Positions 25,238-34,222 of a stretch of 64,000 bases of DNA are shown here, piece by piece. The stretch is from NCBI GenBank assembly GCA_023428025.1, contig JAEYZN010000039.1, forward strand, positions 1-64,000, in the 5' to 3' direction. The notes beneath the pieces were generated by a model, which was given only the letters and a program-made list of their open reading frames with translations, was not told the origin of the DNA and made no database searches. Within the stretch, counting starts at the first letter, position 1. Every line of letters starts with the position of its first letter. The translations under genes and the position numbers were made by a program. The DNA comes from Bacillota bacterium. Lineage in GTDB: Bacteria > Bacillota > Clostridia > Christensenellales > SZUA-584.

Positions 25238-25564
25238 ATGAATATCGAGTTGAGCAAACCCATCGCCTGCTATTTTCAAGCCGCGAACGCGCATGACAGC
25301 AGTTTGCTGGCAAACTGCTTCGCGGAGGACGCCGTCGTCTTCGACGAGGGGCAGGAATACCGCGGGCTCGCGGCCATCACGGCGTGGAACGAGGCCACCA
25401 CCCGCGAATACGACCTGACGCTGGAGGTGGTTTCATCGGCACAGGAAGGCGGGCTGACGGTGGTGACCGCAAAGGCTTCGGGCCGGTTTGACGGCAGCCC
25501 GGCGCTGATCGATTTTCGTTTTGCAGAAGCGGGCGGCAAAGTAACCTCCCTGCGCTGCGGATAG
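25238..25564 (+). CDS. NTF2/SnoaL-like protein
   Basis: 108 residues; ATG 7 bp after AAGGAAG (a nearer ATG is too close to it). The cone-shaped NTF2 pattern is seen in YFQAANAHDSSLLANCFAED, VVFDEGQEYRGLAAITAW and the closing beta strands. Such proteins bind or isomerise small hydrophobic molecules. It lies 22 bp after the SDR stop in the same operon. Confidence 0.8.
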   Translation: MNIELSKPIACYFQAANAHDSSLLANCFAEDAVVFDEGQEYRGLAAITAWNEATTREYDLTLEVVSSAQEGGLTVVTAKASGRFDGSPALIDFRFAEAGGKVTSLRCG

Positions 25565-25575
25565 GAGAAAAAATA

Positions 25576-25863
25576 ATGATAATAAACAATCTGCTCATCA
25601 AGCTGAAACAGCGGGACAGGGAGAGCGTCGAAAAAGCCCGGGGCGTGCTGCTCAGCATGGAAGGAAAGATCGAGGTGCTGCTGGGCATCGAGGTGAAAAC
25701 GGACATACGCCGCGGCCCGTCGTCGTACGATATCCTGCTGATCACACGCTTCGCTTCGATGGAAGACCTCGAGGCGTATCTGGTTCATCCGGCGCATCTG
25801 GCGGTGTCCGATTATATCGCGGGCGTGCTGGAAGCCGGCGCTGCCGTGTGTTACGAGGAATAA
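25576..25863 (+). CDS. Dabb-like stress-responsive A/B barrel protein
   Basis: 95 residues after AGGAG. MIINNLLIKLKQRDRESVEK, the DIRRGPSSYDILLITRFASM strand and the EAYLVHPAHLAVSDYIAGVL tail fit the Dabb ferredoxin-like barrel. It is last in the SDR operon, 11 bp after the SnoaL gene. Function in the family is poorly defined. Confidence 0.8.
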   Translation: MIINNLLIKLKQRDRESVEKARGVLLSMEGKIEVLLGIEVKTDIRRGPSSYDILLITRFASMEDLEAYLVHPAHLAVSDYIAGVLEAGAAVCYEE

Positions 25864-25995
25864 GTTATCGGTGGGTTTTGCGGCGGCCTACAGGCGCATG
25901 CCTGTTGCAGGCCCGCTGTCCTATGTCGATTCCGCTTTGGGCATACCCCCGCTCAAAGCTTTTTTATTTTATGGTTGCATTTGTCCGCAAATGGA

Positions 25996-26025
25996 TATAA
26001 TATATATCAAATGAGCATATGCTCA
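25996..26025 (+). promoter_or_regulatory. Promoter and palindromic operator of the DUF134 gene
   Basis: TATAAT at 25996-26001, followed by the perfect 14-bp palindrome TGAGCATATGCTCA (26012-26025), which extends to 20 bp with one mismatch pair. The dyad covers the expected transcription start, so self-repression is likely. The ribosome site GGAGG is just after it. Confidence 0.65.
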
Positions 26026-26037
26026 ATTGGAGGCCTT

Positions 26038-26532
26038 ATGCCAAGAAGACGCTGCTGCGGCCGGGTAGACGAATATCCCGCATGCCATCAGTTCGTGCCG
26101 AATCAGATGAACGGTCATCACATCATGGTGCTGGGCATCGAAGAGGTGGAAGCCTTGCGGCTGAAAGACATGAAAGGGTATGATCAGGAAGCGTGCGCAA
26201 AGGAGATGGGGCTGACCAGGCCGACATTCCAGCGCATTCTTGCGGCTGCCCGGAAAAAGATCGCGACGGCGCTGGTGGAAGGCCGGACCATCACCATTAA
26301 AGGAGGACATTTTGTCATGAAGAACCGCGTGTTTGAGTGTCTGGATTGCGGAGAAACCTGGGAAGCGGAGCCCTGTACGGAGGGCGGGAAGCACGGCTAC
26401 GAGATCGCCTGCCCCAAATGCGGCGGCATGAATAAAGTGAAGCTGGTGGACGGCGTCCGTCACGCCTGCGGCGGCGCGGAACAGCATCACCACCAGCACG
26501 GCGCGGGCTGCTGCGGCGGCGGGCACCAGTAA
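26038..26532 (+). CDS. DUF134-family HTH regulator with Cys/His-rich tail
   Basis: 164 residues from the ATG after GGAGG. The start MPRRRCCGRVDEYPACHQFV, the LGIEEVEALRLKDMKGYDQE segment and the helix-turn-helix CAKEMGLTRPTFQRILAAAR identify DUF134. The C-terminal part is a zinc ribbon (CLDCGETW ... CPKCGG) and a metal-binding-like tail with repeated His, Cys and Gly (EQHHHQHGAGCCGGGHQ). DUF134 genes are often beside NifX/NifB-type Fe-Mo cluster proteins, but none is adjacent here. Metal or cluster sensing is inferred. Confidence 0.82.
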   Translation: MPRRRCCGRVDEYPACHQFVPNQMNGHHIMVLGIEEVEALRLKDMKGYDQEACAKEMGLTRPTFQRILAAARKKIATALVEGRTITIKGGHFVMKNRVFECLDCGETWEAEPCTEGGKHGYEIACPKCGGMNKVKLVDGVRHACGGAEQHHHQHGAGCCGGGHQ

Positions 26533-26622
26533 AGCCAACCTATCTCATGTCGGCCTTGCGCATGATATTGGCGCGGGCTGACTCCGTTCCCCGTTATCTC
26601 TCAGAAAGGGAGACATGCAACC

Positions 26623-27177
26623 ATGAACGATAAAGCGATGAAGCTGGAGAACCCCGCAAGGCTGGCGGAGCTTAATCCCGCGGACACCCTGAAAAGGATC
26701 GGCCTTCAGGATGGCCATGTGCTGTGCGATATCGGAGCGGGGAGCGGCATCTTCACCATCCCCGCGGCCCGGATCACCGGCAGCACGGTCTATGCCGTGG
26801 AGATCAGCGAAACCATGCTGGCCGTCATCTCCGAAAAGATGAAAGCGGAGGGCTTAACGAATGTTGAGCTTGTCCGCACCGCGGGCGACCGCTATTGCAT
26901 CGGCGACCACAGCGTGGACGTGGCGATCGCCGTGACCGTGCTCCACGAGATATCCGATAAAGAGGCGTTTTTGCAGGAAGTCCGGCGGTTGCTCAAGCCC
27001 GATGGGATGGCGGCCGTGATCGAGTTCCACCAGCGCGAAACGCCGATGGGGCCGCCTGTATCGCGGCGGCTTTCCCAGGAAGACGTATCCGGCGTGTTTG
27101 CCGGTTCCGGCTTTTGCCTGCACGATGCGTTCGATCTGGGCGATAATTTCTACTGTCAGGTGTTCAAGCCCGTCTGA
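26623..27177 (+). CDS. Class I SAM-dependent methyltransferase
   Basis: 184 residues. Motif I is LCDIGAGSGIFTIPAA; the acidic residue after the next strand is in VYAVEIS; motif II-like VAIAVTVLHEI and LKPDGMAAVIEF are typical of the Methyltransf_25 group. The start has AAAGGGAG. The substrate cannot be told from sequence. It stands alone, convergent with the next gene. Confidence 0.85.
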   Translation: MNDKAMKLENPARLAELNPADTLKRIGLQDGHVLCDIGAGSGIFTIPAARITGSTVYAVEISETMLAVISEKMKAEGLTNVELVRTAGDRYCIGDHSVDVAIAVTVLHEISDKEAFLQEVRRLLKPDGMAAVIEFHQRETPMGPPVSRRLSQEDVSGVFAGSGFCLHDAFDLGDNFYCQVFKPV

Positions 27178-27249
27178 TATCCCGTGCGCCTATTTGAAGG
27201 TTTTATCATGTGGGGCTGGCAGGACCATGTATGTTTCCGCGCGTGATCC

Positions 27250-27900
27250 TCATACAGCCTGCTGCGTGAGTCTTGCGCCCAGGTCAAACGCCTTGTCGCA
27301 GTCGACAGGAAACTCTTTCTCCCGAACCTTGGCTTTCTCTCTCTCGTCGAAGACGGTAACGGCGTATTTGGAATAGTCGTCAAACTGATACGTATTGTTG
27401 ACGATCAGGTGCTCGCAGCTGCCGAACAGGCGCGCCAGCACCCCTTCCCCCGGCTCCATCACCTCGCTGTATCCCATCTGCTCCATCCGGTCCGCTGTCA
27501 CGTTCATCGTGTATATGAACCCCGTGGGCAGCTTTCGTTCAAACAGGCTTTTGTATCCGGTGAGATAGGTCTGATAAGGGAACATCAGCCGCTCCATGAA
27601 GGACCGCATCTGCCCCGTTACCGACTTGAAATAGATCGGGGACCCGAGTATGAGCCCGTCCGCGGTTTCGATGTTTTTCAGTACCGGTGACAGCTCGTCC
27701 CGGTATGCGCACTTCCCGTAGCTTTTCCCGCCCTTCAGTTTGCACGCGAAGCAGCTCACGCAGCCCTTATAGTCCAGATCATACAGGTGGATCAGCTCTG
27801 TTTCAGCGCCCAGGGACGCCGCTCCTTCAAGCGCCTTTTCCAGCAAAATGGCTGTGCTGGCGTTCTTTCTCGGGCTTCCGTTGACGGCGACGATTTTCAT
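27250..27900 (-). CDS. Flavodoxin-family NAD(P)H oxidoreductase
   Basis: 216 residues. The FMN loop is KIVAVNGSPRKNASTAILLE; GCVSCFACKLKGGKSYGKC carries the family cysteines, and DGLILGSPIYFKSVTGQMRS the second flavin loop. AAGAAGG precedes the ATG. It resembles the multimeric iron-sulfur-flavoprotein-like reductases of anaerobes. Electron transfer to flavin in the cytosol is expected; the partner is unknown. Confidence 0.85.
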   Translation of the reverse strand: MKIVAVNGSPRKNASTAILLEKALEGAASLGAETELIHLYDLDYKGCVSCFACKLKGGKSYGKCAYRDELSPVLKNIETADGLILGSPIYFKSVTGQMRSFMERLMFPYQTYLTGYKSLFERKLPTGFIYTMNVTADRMEQMGYSEVMEPGEGVLARLFGSCEHLIVNNTYQFDDYSKYAVTVFDEREKAKVREKEFPVDCDKAFDLGARLTQQAV

Positions 27901-28033
27901 TGTTGGTACCTTCTTTTAGTCTTATGAGGGGAATTATATATGATGGCAGATCGCTGTACAAGCGTATGCCGGATATCGCGATACAAAAGACCAGCCTTTT
28001 GAGACGCCGTTCTGCCGGGGTCACAATCATTCC

Positions 28034-28750
28034 TCACTTCCCGTTCCCCTCCGCCAGCCGTTTGATCCCCCGCACCGCCACTTCGATCTCCTTCTCACCC
28101 GGCGCGGCGGTGGTGACGTGCCGCTGCACCCACAGGCACGCGGCAAACAGCGGCTTCAGCCAGCGCAGCTTCGGCAGAGCGAGGAATATCTCGTAGGCCG
28201 CGCATATCACGGGCAGCAGAACAAGGCCGTATGGGCAAAGGATGATGACGGGCGCGCCCAGCAGCAACATGATAACGGCGAGGTTGGTGCCGCAGCGCGG
28301 ATGCGTCCGTTTCGCCACGGCCACGTTCTCCGCGACCAGCGGCAGGCGGGCTTCAAAGGTATTGATCGCCATGTGCTCCGCCGCGTGATAACGCCGCGCG
28401 GAGGCGAGGCTGCCGCCCTTCACCCGACGGACCAGCCAGAAGACGCCGCACGCGGCTGCCAGCGCGATCAGCAGCACGGTATCGGTCAGGCCGCCGCCCA
28501 TGTCCACGCCCGCGATCGTCAGCGCGTCGTTCACGAGCAGCAGCAGGAGTATGACCCACATGCCGGGCTGCAAGAACATCGTCAGCCCGCGCAGCAACGG
28601 AATGCGCCCCAGCCTGCGCCGCACCGCTCTCTGAAACCCGGAAACGGGGCGCACGCGGACGCTGCCCGCGTTTTCGCCCGCCCGGACGCGCGCCGCGGCT
28701 GATTCGAACGTGATGCCCCTGTATGAAGCCTTTCCCCCAATGCTGCCCAT
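28034..28750 (-). CDS. DUF1385 membrane protein (YqhQ-like)
   Basis: 238 residues. The start MGSIGGKASYRGITFES and the motif YHAAEHMAINTFEA followed by THPRCGTNLAVIMLL are the DUF1385 signature; about four membrane segments surround them. Most family members are around 300 residues, so this is a short form. The biochemical role is not known; some relatives are YqhQ of spore formers. It is followed closely upstream by an alpha/beta hydrolase on the same strand. Confidence 0.85.
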   Translation of the reverse strand: MGSIGGKASYRGITFESAAARVRAGENAGSVRVRPVSGFQRAVRRRLGRIPLLRGLTMFLQPGMWVILLLLLVNDALTIAGVDMGGGLTDTVLLIALAAACGVFWLVRRVKGGSLASARRYHAAEHMAINTFEARLPLVAENVAVAKRTHPRCGTNLAVIMLLLGAPVIILCPYGLVLLPVICAAYEIFLALPKLRWLKPLFAACLWVQRHVTTAAPGEKEIEVAVRGIKRLAEGNGK

Positions 28751-28768
28751 ATCAAACCCTTACGGCTG

Positions 28769-29878
28769 TCATCCGCCGCCTTTCAGATATTTATCGAAGA
28801 AATCGAGATACGCCCTGCTGATGTCCGCCTCATAGCTGTCCGCGTCAAAGAGCATGTCCTGCCCGAACATCAGGCACAGCGGCGGCAGCGAATAGACGAG
28901 GTCCGTCAGCGTCATGTGCCCCGCGCCCGGCACGTATATGTCCTGCGTGTCCGCGCGGTCGTCGTGCAGCACGGCGTTGTTCTGCGCGTACTGCGGCGAG
29001 GTGGCGAGGATATCCCACGAGGAATCGGTATACACGTTCAGCACCGGCACGGGATACGGCGCCTCATCCCACACGAAGCCGTCCGCGTCCGTGCCCTGCA
29101 CGTCGCCCATGAACGGCGCTTCCAGCGCAACCACGGCGGACACATCGTTCCGCAGGCGGCCCATGCCCAGCGCGGCGGCCCCGCCCAGCGAGTGGCCCAT
29201 CACGCCGATTTTGGACATGTCTACCAGCCGGTAAACGCCGTCCGCGCCGTCCGCTTCCGACAGGGCCTTCACCGTATCGATCACAAAGCCGATGTCGCCG
29301 GTACGCACCGCCATCCATTCCCGAAACAGACCCACCAACTCCTCGCGCTGCTCCGGCGTGTCGTCGCTTGAGCGCATGATCTGCGCGCGATAGCCGCTGT
29401 CCAGCCCCACCGTTTCGCCGTCCGGCCCCGTTGCGCCGAGGCTTTGGTACGTGTGGTCGATCGCGCAGACGGCATAGCCATGGCTGGCCAGCTCGCGGTA
29501 CTGCGACGCGTTGCTCACCCGGCTGCCGAACGAGCCGTGGGAAAACACGATCAGCGGGCAGGTGTTGTCACCGCCTTCGTAATCCGCCGGATACCAGAAT
29601 TCCACGTTCAGCCACCGGGCCGAGCCGTCGTCCTCGTATGTCTCCACGCGGCTTTCGTCCGTGTACGTGGCGGACACCGTCGCGACCTGATAAGGCCCCG
29701 TCGTTGCCGGATAGTCCCAGAACGGGAAGCACCAGAAGCACGCCAGCGCCAGCGCGCCCAGTGCGGAACCGGCTATCAGCAGCCGCTTGACGCTCTTACG
29801 CCGCCATTTCCTCACGATGGTGAAGGCCAGAAACGCAAGAGCCAGGGCGATGGCGATAATGAATATCAGATTTCTCAT
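28769..29878 (-). CDS. Membrane-anchored alpha/beta hydrolase (PAF-acetylhydrolase-like)
   Basis: 369 residues from the ATG with CGGGAG before it. Two N-terminal hydrophobic segments anchor it outside the membrane. The nucleophile elbow is GVMGHSLGGAAALG, the oxyanion region is PLIVFSHGSFGSRV and the catalytic His is in GAGHMTLTD. It is probably an esterase or lipase-like enzyme acting outside the cell; the substrate is unknown. It lies 18 bp upstream of the DUF1385 gene and is probably co-transcribed. Confidence 0.83.
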   Translation of the reverse strand: MRNLIFIIAIALALAFLAFTIVRKWRRKSVKRLLIAGSALGALALACFWCFPFWDYPATTGPYQVATVSATYTDESRVETYEDDGSARWLNVEFWYPADYEGGDNTCPLIVFSHGSFGSRVSNASQYRELASHGYAVCAIDHTYQSLGATGPDGETVGLDSGYRAQIMRSSDDTPEQREELVGLFREWMAVRTGDIGFVIDTVKALSEADGADGVYRLVDMSKIGVMGHSLGGAAALGMGRLRNDVSAVVALEAPFMGDVQGTDADGFVWDEAPYPVPVLNVYTDSSWDILATSPQYAQNNAVLHDDRADTQDIYVPGAGHMTLTDLVYSLPPLCLMFGQDMLFDADSYEADISRAYLDFFDKYLKGGG

Positions 29879-30405
29879 AAACACTCCCGACAGGCCGAAC
29901 AGCAATGGAGAGCAGGAACCGGCGGTTCCGCCTCACGCAAAAAGGCCATATATATCATCATCACTGATCATATATGACCCGACCGCCTTTATCAAGCGCA
30001 ACGCCGCCCGGAGCAGATACCGCACTTCGTGCAGATGGCGTTCACGACGTTAGCCCTTTGCCTGATCTCCGGGCCTGTATATCCTCAATGATCGGGCTCT
30101 TCATCAGCTACGGCCACAGGGCGCGCTGCTCGGCAAATACCCGATGGATGACGCGGTATTCGAGCAGGTCGTGCAGATCTGCCGGCGCGCGTTTGTAATA
30201 TACATTCCGTGCTTCTGTCCACATTCCTTACACCGTTCCGGCGTCCCATATTTGACTATATCCGAGATATATTTACAAACTCTTCATAGCGTGGTAACAT
30301 GATGCCAACGAAAAGCGCGCCGCGGGCGCAAATTCCGCGCTGCCATGCGCTTTAGCCCCGGTATGCCGCAAGCCCCCATTCACCGCCCGACAGGAGGCCG
30401 CCGAT
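29879..30405. other. Intergenic, about 530 bp, possible decayed coding DNA
   Basis: A startless plus-strand frame at about 30110-30302 reads GALLGKYPMDDAVFEQVVQI and looks protein-like but was not matched to a family. Nothing else is supportable. Confidence 0.35.
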
Positions 30406-31791
30406 ATGCCAAAACCTTCCGCATCCAGGCATCACCCGACACAAAAAAGCTTAAACCCGCTGCGCGAATCCCTCCGCATCGTGCTGCCTTATGTCGTCCT
30501 CGGCTGCTTGTGGATATTCTTCAGCGATTCGCTTTTGAACCTCGCCACGGACCCGCAGGGGATGGTGCTGATATCCAACATCAAGGGCTGGGCTTACGTG
30601 GCCGTCACCGCGGCGCTGATGTGGGCGCTGATCTACAGCCGCGCCCGGCGGATGCAGGCGAGCGAAGCGGAGCTGGCGGACAGCGAAGCGCGGTTCAAGC
30701 TGCTGGTGGAAAGCGCGCCCGACGCTGTGTTTGTGTATGCGGGCAACCGCCTCGTCTACGTCAACGCGAAGACGCTGGAGCTGCTCGGCGCGGCGCAGGA
30801 GGGCGAGCTGCTGGGCCGCAGCATCGAGGAGTTTATGCCCGCCGAACATCGGGACGCCATGATGGAGAGGGTGCGCCTGACCAGCGAAGAGGGGCTATCC
30901 CAGTCCGCCAATGAGGAGATCATACTGCGGCCCGGCGGCGGACAAATAGAGGTGGAAGCCTCCACCGTGCCGATACGGTTCGGCGGCAGCAGCGCCACCC
31001 TCGTGTATATGCGCGACATCACCGAACGCAAGCAGTACGAGCAGAACCGGCAGCGGCTGGAGCTGCAGCTTCGCCAGAAGCACCGGCTGGAATCCATCGG
31101 CACGCTGGCCAGCGGCATCGGCCACGAGATCAACAACCCCGTCACCGGCATCATCAACTACGCGCAGCTGATCGCCGACCACCCTTCCGCCGACGAACAG
31201 GTCCGAGAATACAGCCGCGAGATCATGCACGAGGGCAGGCGGGTGGCGGACACGGTGAAGAACCTGCTGAGCTTTTCGCGCTATGACGCCGAGGCTTGTG
31301 CACCCGCCCCCGTCAAAACGATCGTGTCCCAGACGATATCGCTCACCGGGGCGGCGCTGCGGCACGACCGGATCAGCCTCACCGTCAGCATCGCGGACGG
31401 CCTGCCCGACATCAACTGCTGCGCCCAGCAGATACGGCAGGTGTTGATGAACCTGCTGACCAACGCGCGCGACGCGCTGAACGCCCGTTACAGCGGCTCC
31501 GACGAGAACAAGAAGCTGCGCGTCTCTGCCGAAGCCACTCAGCGGAACGGGCAGCCTTGGGTGCGCATCACCGTGGAAGACCACGGCATCGGCATACGCG
31601 AGGACCTGTTGCCCCGGCTGTTCGACCCGTTTTTCACCACCAGCATGCGCAGCGAGCACGCGGGCATCGGGCTGTCCGTCTGCCTCGCCATCGTGAAGGA
31701 GCACCGCGGCGATATCTGGTTCGAGACGCAGCCGGGTGAGTACACCCGCGCCATCGTGGAGCTTCCCGCGGGCGGTGAAGTTCTGCTATAA
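30406..31791 (+). CDS. PAS-domain sensor histidine kinase
   Basis: 461 residues. Two membrane helices (near 27-45 and 60-78) are followed by a PAS domain (RFKLLVESAPDAVFVYAGNR ... YMRDITERKQ). The kinase core has the H box ASGIGHEINNPVTGI, the N box LLTNARDAL, the G1 box VEDHGIGI, the F box RLFDPFFTT and the G2 box AGIGLSVC. The ribosome site is AGGAGG. There is no response regulator gene beside it, so it is an orphan kinase. The PAS cofactor is not evident. Confidence 0.92.
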   Translation: MPKPSASRHHPTQKSLNPLRESLRIVLPYVVLGCLWIFFSDSLLNLATDPQGMVLISNIKGWAYVAVTAALMWALIYSRARRMQASEAELADSEARFKLLVESAPDAVFVYAGNRLVYVNAKTLELLGAAQEGELLGRSIEEFMPAEHRDAMMERVRLTSEEGLSQSANEEIILRPGGGQIEVEASTVPIRFGGSSATLVYMRDITERKQYEQNRQRLELQLRQKHRLESIGTLASGIGHEINNPVTGIINYAQLIADHPSADEQVREYSREIMHEGRRVADTVKNLLSFSRYDAEACAPAPVKTIVSQTISLTGAALRHDRISLTVSIADGLPDINCCAQQIRQVLMNLLTNARDALNARYSGSDENKKLRVSAEATQRNGQPWVRITVEDHGIGIREDLLPRLFDPFFTTSMRSEHAGIGLSVCLAIVKEHRGDIWFETQPGEYTRAIVELPAGGEVLL

Positions 31792-31823
31792 TGGGATCAT
31801 AACGGACAACAAGGAGTGGCAGC

Positions 31824-32516
31824 ATGAGCATACGGCAGCTTGACATATGGAACCAGTGGCACCGGGATATGGCGCTGGTGATAAAGGGCGGCAATCCCAT
31901 CATCGACGGCGGCATATACGTGTATACGAACGAGCACGCCGGGCACGCGCACGCGTGCGGCTGCGAAGACCACGAGCACTGCGGCTGCGGCCACGCGCAT
32001 GACGGCTACGGCATCCAAAACGACGCCTTCATCAACATGCTCTATTTTGCCGCCGTCCGCGCCAAGGCGGGCGTCAGGGTGTTCGGGCTGGGCGACGAAG
32101 ATTTTGCGGTCAGCTTCGACGAGCTGAAAACCATCGGGACGCCCATCGACCAGCTCAGCACGCTTTTCGGCTACAAAACGGGCCAGATCAGCCTTGAACA
32201 GTTCGCGCAGGAATTCAAAGACCAGACCGTCTACTATTCCACGCTGGCAGGCGAAGACGACCGGGGCGAAACAAAGATGTTCGCGTGCGCGTCCGGCGAT
32301 GACGCGGCGCCCTTCTATCCCGTCTTTTTGACTGGGGAACACCTGCGCGAATTTTTCGAACAGTATCAGAGAACCGGATATGTGATTCTGGAAAACACGC
32401 TCGGACAGTTCCTGTCATTGCTGGATTCCAATGATCAGCTGAAGGCGTTCGGCGCGGTGATCGAGCCGCTGTACAGCTGCAACGTCGCCTTTCCGCCGGG
32501 GTTTCGGGTGGGGTGA
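31824..32516 (+). CDS. SseB-like protein with His/Cys-rich metal-binding-like loop
   Basis: 230 residues after AAGGAG, with a TATAAT (31787-31792) inside the end of the kinase gene. The C-terminal half (FYPVFLTGEHLREFFEQYQR, then VILENTLGQFLSLL) resembles SseB N-terminal domains. Residues 37-62 are an insertion of alternating His, Cys, Asp and Glu (HAGHAHACGCEDHEHCGCGH), not expected in SseB. Metal binding is inferred. Function is not known; the kinase upstream may be co-regulated. Confidence 0.6.
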   Translation: MSIRQLDIWNQWHRDMALVIKGGNPIIDGGIYVYTNEHAGHAHACGCEDHEHCGCGHAHDGYGIQNDAFINMLYFAAVRAKAGVRVFGLGDEDFAVSFDELKTIGTPIDQLSTLFGYKTGQISLEQFAQEFKDQTVYYSTLAGEDDRGETKMFACASGDDAAPFYPVFLTGEHLREFFEQYQRTGYVILENTLGQFLSLLDSNDQLKAFGAVIEPLYSCNVAFPPGFRVG

Positions 32517-32676
32517 TTTAGGATGCGGCGACTCTCCCTTCCTCAGGGTCCGTCGTGTGTCTTCTGTAATTATTTTGCAGCATGAACGTTTAACGAAGCG
32601 CCGAAAAGATCGCGCTGGTGACCGTATTGTCCATACTCCGGGCTGGTTATCTGAAAGGTATGGTTTGCGTAAACAC

Positions 32677-32754
32677 AAAACGGCTGTATGGTAGACCGTT
32701 CAATACAGCCGTTTTTTTCGTTACGGGGTCCCCTAAAAGCGAAGCTTTTTGGGG
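32677..32754 (+). terminator. Strong terminator followed by a second hairpin
   Basis: AAAACGGCTGTAT and ATACAGCCGTTTT are perfect 13-bp arms followed by seven T. Next, CCCCTAAAAGC-gaa-GCTTTTTGGGG (32730-32754) is an 11-bp stem with one mismatch. The first can act for the SseB-like gene; both lie just beyond the convergent XRE gene and may serve it in reverse. The 160 bp before hold no gene. Confidence 0.75.
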
Positions 32755-32823
32755 TGTGGTTCATTCGCATATCAGCATCAGGTCCGAAAGAGGCTTGCGA
32801 TTATGTTTCATGTTTCGATGATC

Positions 32824-33069
32824 TCACTTTTCTTCAAATTCCAGAAACTTTGCAGGAGGGATATGAAACAGGTCGGCTATGGCAAAGAGAGTTTTCAATG
32901 ATATGGGCTGGACAAAATTTGGCGTTTCCACCTGCGAAAGGTAACCGGGGCTGATACCGACCAGCTCTGCAAGCCGCTCCTGCGTCATGCCGTTCATTTT
33001 TCGATAATAAGCGATTTTCAGGCCGATTTGGATATATCGCCTGTCATTCAAATCTGTTGTTCTTTGCAC
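32824..33069 (-). CDS. XRE-family regulator
   Basis: 81 residues. The HTH is IGLKIAYYRKMNGMTQERLA ELVGISPGYLSQVE (split), followed by a third helix ending PPAKFLEFEEK. It is a whole single-domain regulator of the Cro/C1 type. The divergent, very AT-rich spacer of 133 bp and the small gene beyond it are the likely targets. Confidence 0.85.
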   Translation of the reverse strand: MQRTTDLNDRRYIQIGLKIAYYRKMNGMTQERLAELVGISPGYLSQVETPNFVQPISLKTLFAIADLFHIPPAKFLEFEEK

Positions 33070-33122
33070 TTTTATTCACCTCGGTAATAGTCTATATATT
33101 TACAAGATGGAGGTGAACATTG

Positions 33123-33159
33123 TATAATATAGATTATTATATGTATAACCTATATTATA
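33123..33159. promoter_or_regulatory. AT-rich inverted repeat between XRE gene and small ORF
   Basis: TATAATATAG (33123-33132) and CTATATTATA (33150-33159) are perfect 10-bp arms with a 17-nt spacer. TATAAT hexamers lie in both orientations. It is a probable operator region for the divergent XRE protein. Confidence 0.5.
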
Positions 33160-33202
33160 TATAATATAACTTAGTAAAAACAATAAAATAGGATGGGGAG
33201 AT

Positions 33203-33388
33203 ATGAATGATCTGCACAAAAAAACGAAAGAGAACGGAATAAGCTTGCCCTCCTTGTCAACCAAGCCATTCAAGACAATAAACCTATTGGGAACCAACGA
33301 GGTGATTCTCACCCAAAGCCGCAAGCTGGGCCTCCTTATTGGCGAACTGGCCAAGCAAAGAAAAATCAAGCCCAGCGCCGGGAAATAG
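33203..33388 (+). CDS. Small protein of unknown function
   Basis: 61 residues, ATG after GGGGAG. The sequence (MNDLHKKTKENGISLPSLST ... KLGLLIGELAKQRKIKPSAG) is basic and without membrane segment or known motif. It is divergent from the XRE regulator, so it may be its regulated partner (inference). Confidence 0.5.
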   Translation: MNDLHKKTKENGISLPSLSTKPFKTINLLGTNEVILTQSRKLGLLIGELAKQRKIKPSAGK

Positions 33389-33508
33389 CGGGATTCTGCG
33401 TACCGTCCCATTGCTCTTCCTCCCATACAGAAACTACATCATATTTTTCCAGTAGAATCTGCGCTCTTAGCCTTTGGTACAATGGCAAAAAACTACAGGA
33501 GCCATGAC

Positions 33509-33901
33509 ATGAAAGTATTATTGTGGAATGAATGCGAGCGGTATTATTATCCTGAAAGCATATTAACCCTCGATGCATTTGTCGAATATGCGGATGCTCA
33601 CCGTCACAAGCTCATCCCGCTGTACATGCTGGCAACGGACAATTGTGTGCATCCTTTTTACATCGAAGAAGAAAAGAAATTATGCTACCTGAACGTGTCC
33701 AGCGTGAGCAGCATCTCCGAGGACGATGTGGAAGTGCTTTCCCGAAGCGAGTATGAAAACCGTCTCCGGCAAGTCATCAATGCGTTTTGTATTCATTGCG
33801 TCAGTTATGAAGAAGATTCAAACAGCGATCATTTAAAAAATTTCATGAAAGGCTGTGCCTCGACGGGACATGCTGGGCCTATGAAAAGAAGCGGGGATTA
33901 G
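33509..33901 (+). CDS. Hypothetical protein
   Basis: 130 residues from the ATG 7 bp after CAGGAG; an ATG five bases earlier is out of frame and stops at once. No family recognised. It is acidic in the middle (SSISEDDVEVLSRSEYENRL) and has scattered aromatic and Cys residues (NECERYYYPESI; FCIHCVSYEED). It has an AT-rich composition like its neighbours, in an accessory stretch. Confidence 0.6.
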   Translation: MKVLLWNECERYYYPESILTLDAFVEYADAHRHKLIPLYMLATDNCVHPFYIEEEKKLCYLNVSSVSSISEDDVEVLSRSEYENRLRQVINAFCIHCVSYEEDSNSDHLKNFMKGCASTGHAGPMKRSGD

Positions 33902-34027
33902 GCCGAAGCCGGCGAGCATTTTAGCGAATCGGCCAGTGTCACGGTGCGAAAAAGATAAAGAAAACAAGCCTCTGTCACCGCCATTATTGTGCAGCAGAGG
34001 TAAAAGAACAAAGAAATTTCGCCGGCC

Positions 34028-34222
34028 TTATGCTCCTAAAGATTTCAGCACTTCATAAACCAGAAAAACCGGCCACACAATCGCTTTCAGGAATCCCAGT
34101 ACGCCTATCCAAAAAGTTGTGGCGACGGAGATGTAGTAAATAGCCGCCCCTATGAACCCCAGTCCATAAACCGCGTCGGAAGTATAATGGTTCTTCCCTT
34201 TCGAACTACTTTCTTCTTTCAT
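34028..34222 (-). CDS. Small membrane protein
   Basis: 64 residues from the ATG 8 bp after GGGGAGGG. A polar start (MKEESSSKGKNHYTSDAVYG) is followed by two membrane segments, with the pattern VYGLGFIGAAIYYI and LGFLKAIVWPVFLVYEVL seen in a widespread group of small two-helix proteins. Function is unknown. Confidence 0.7.
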   Translation of the reverse strand: MKEESSSKGKNHYTSDAVYGLGFIGAAIYYISVATTFWIGVLGFLKAIVWPVFLVYEVLKSLGA

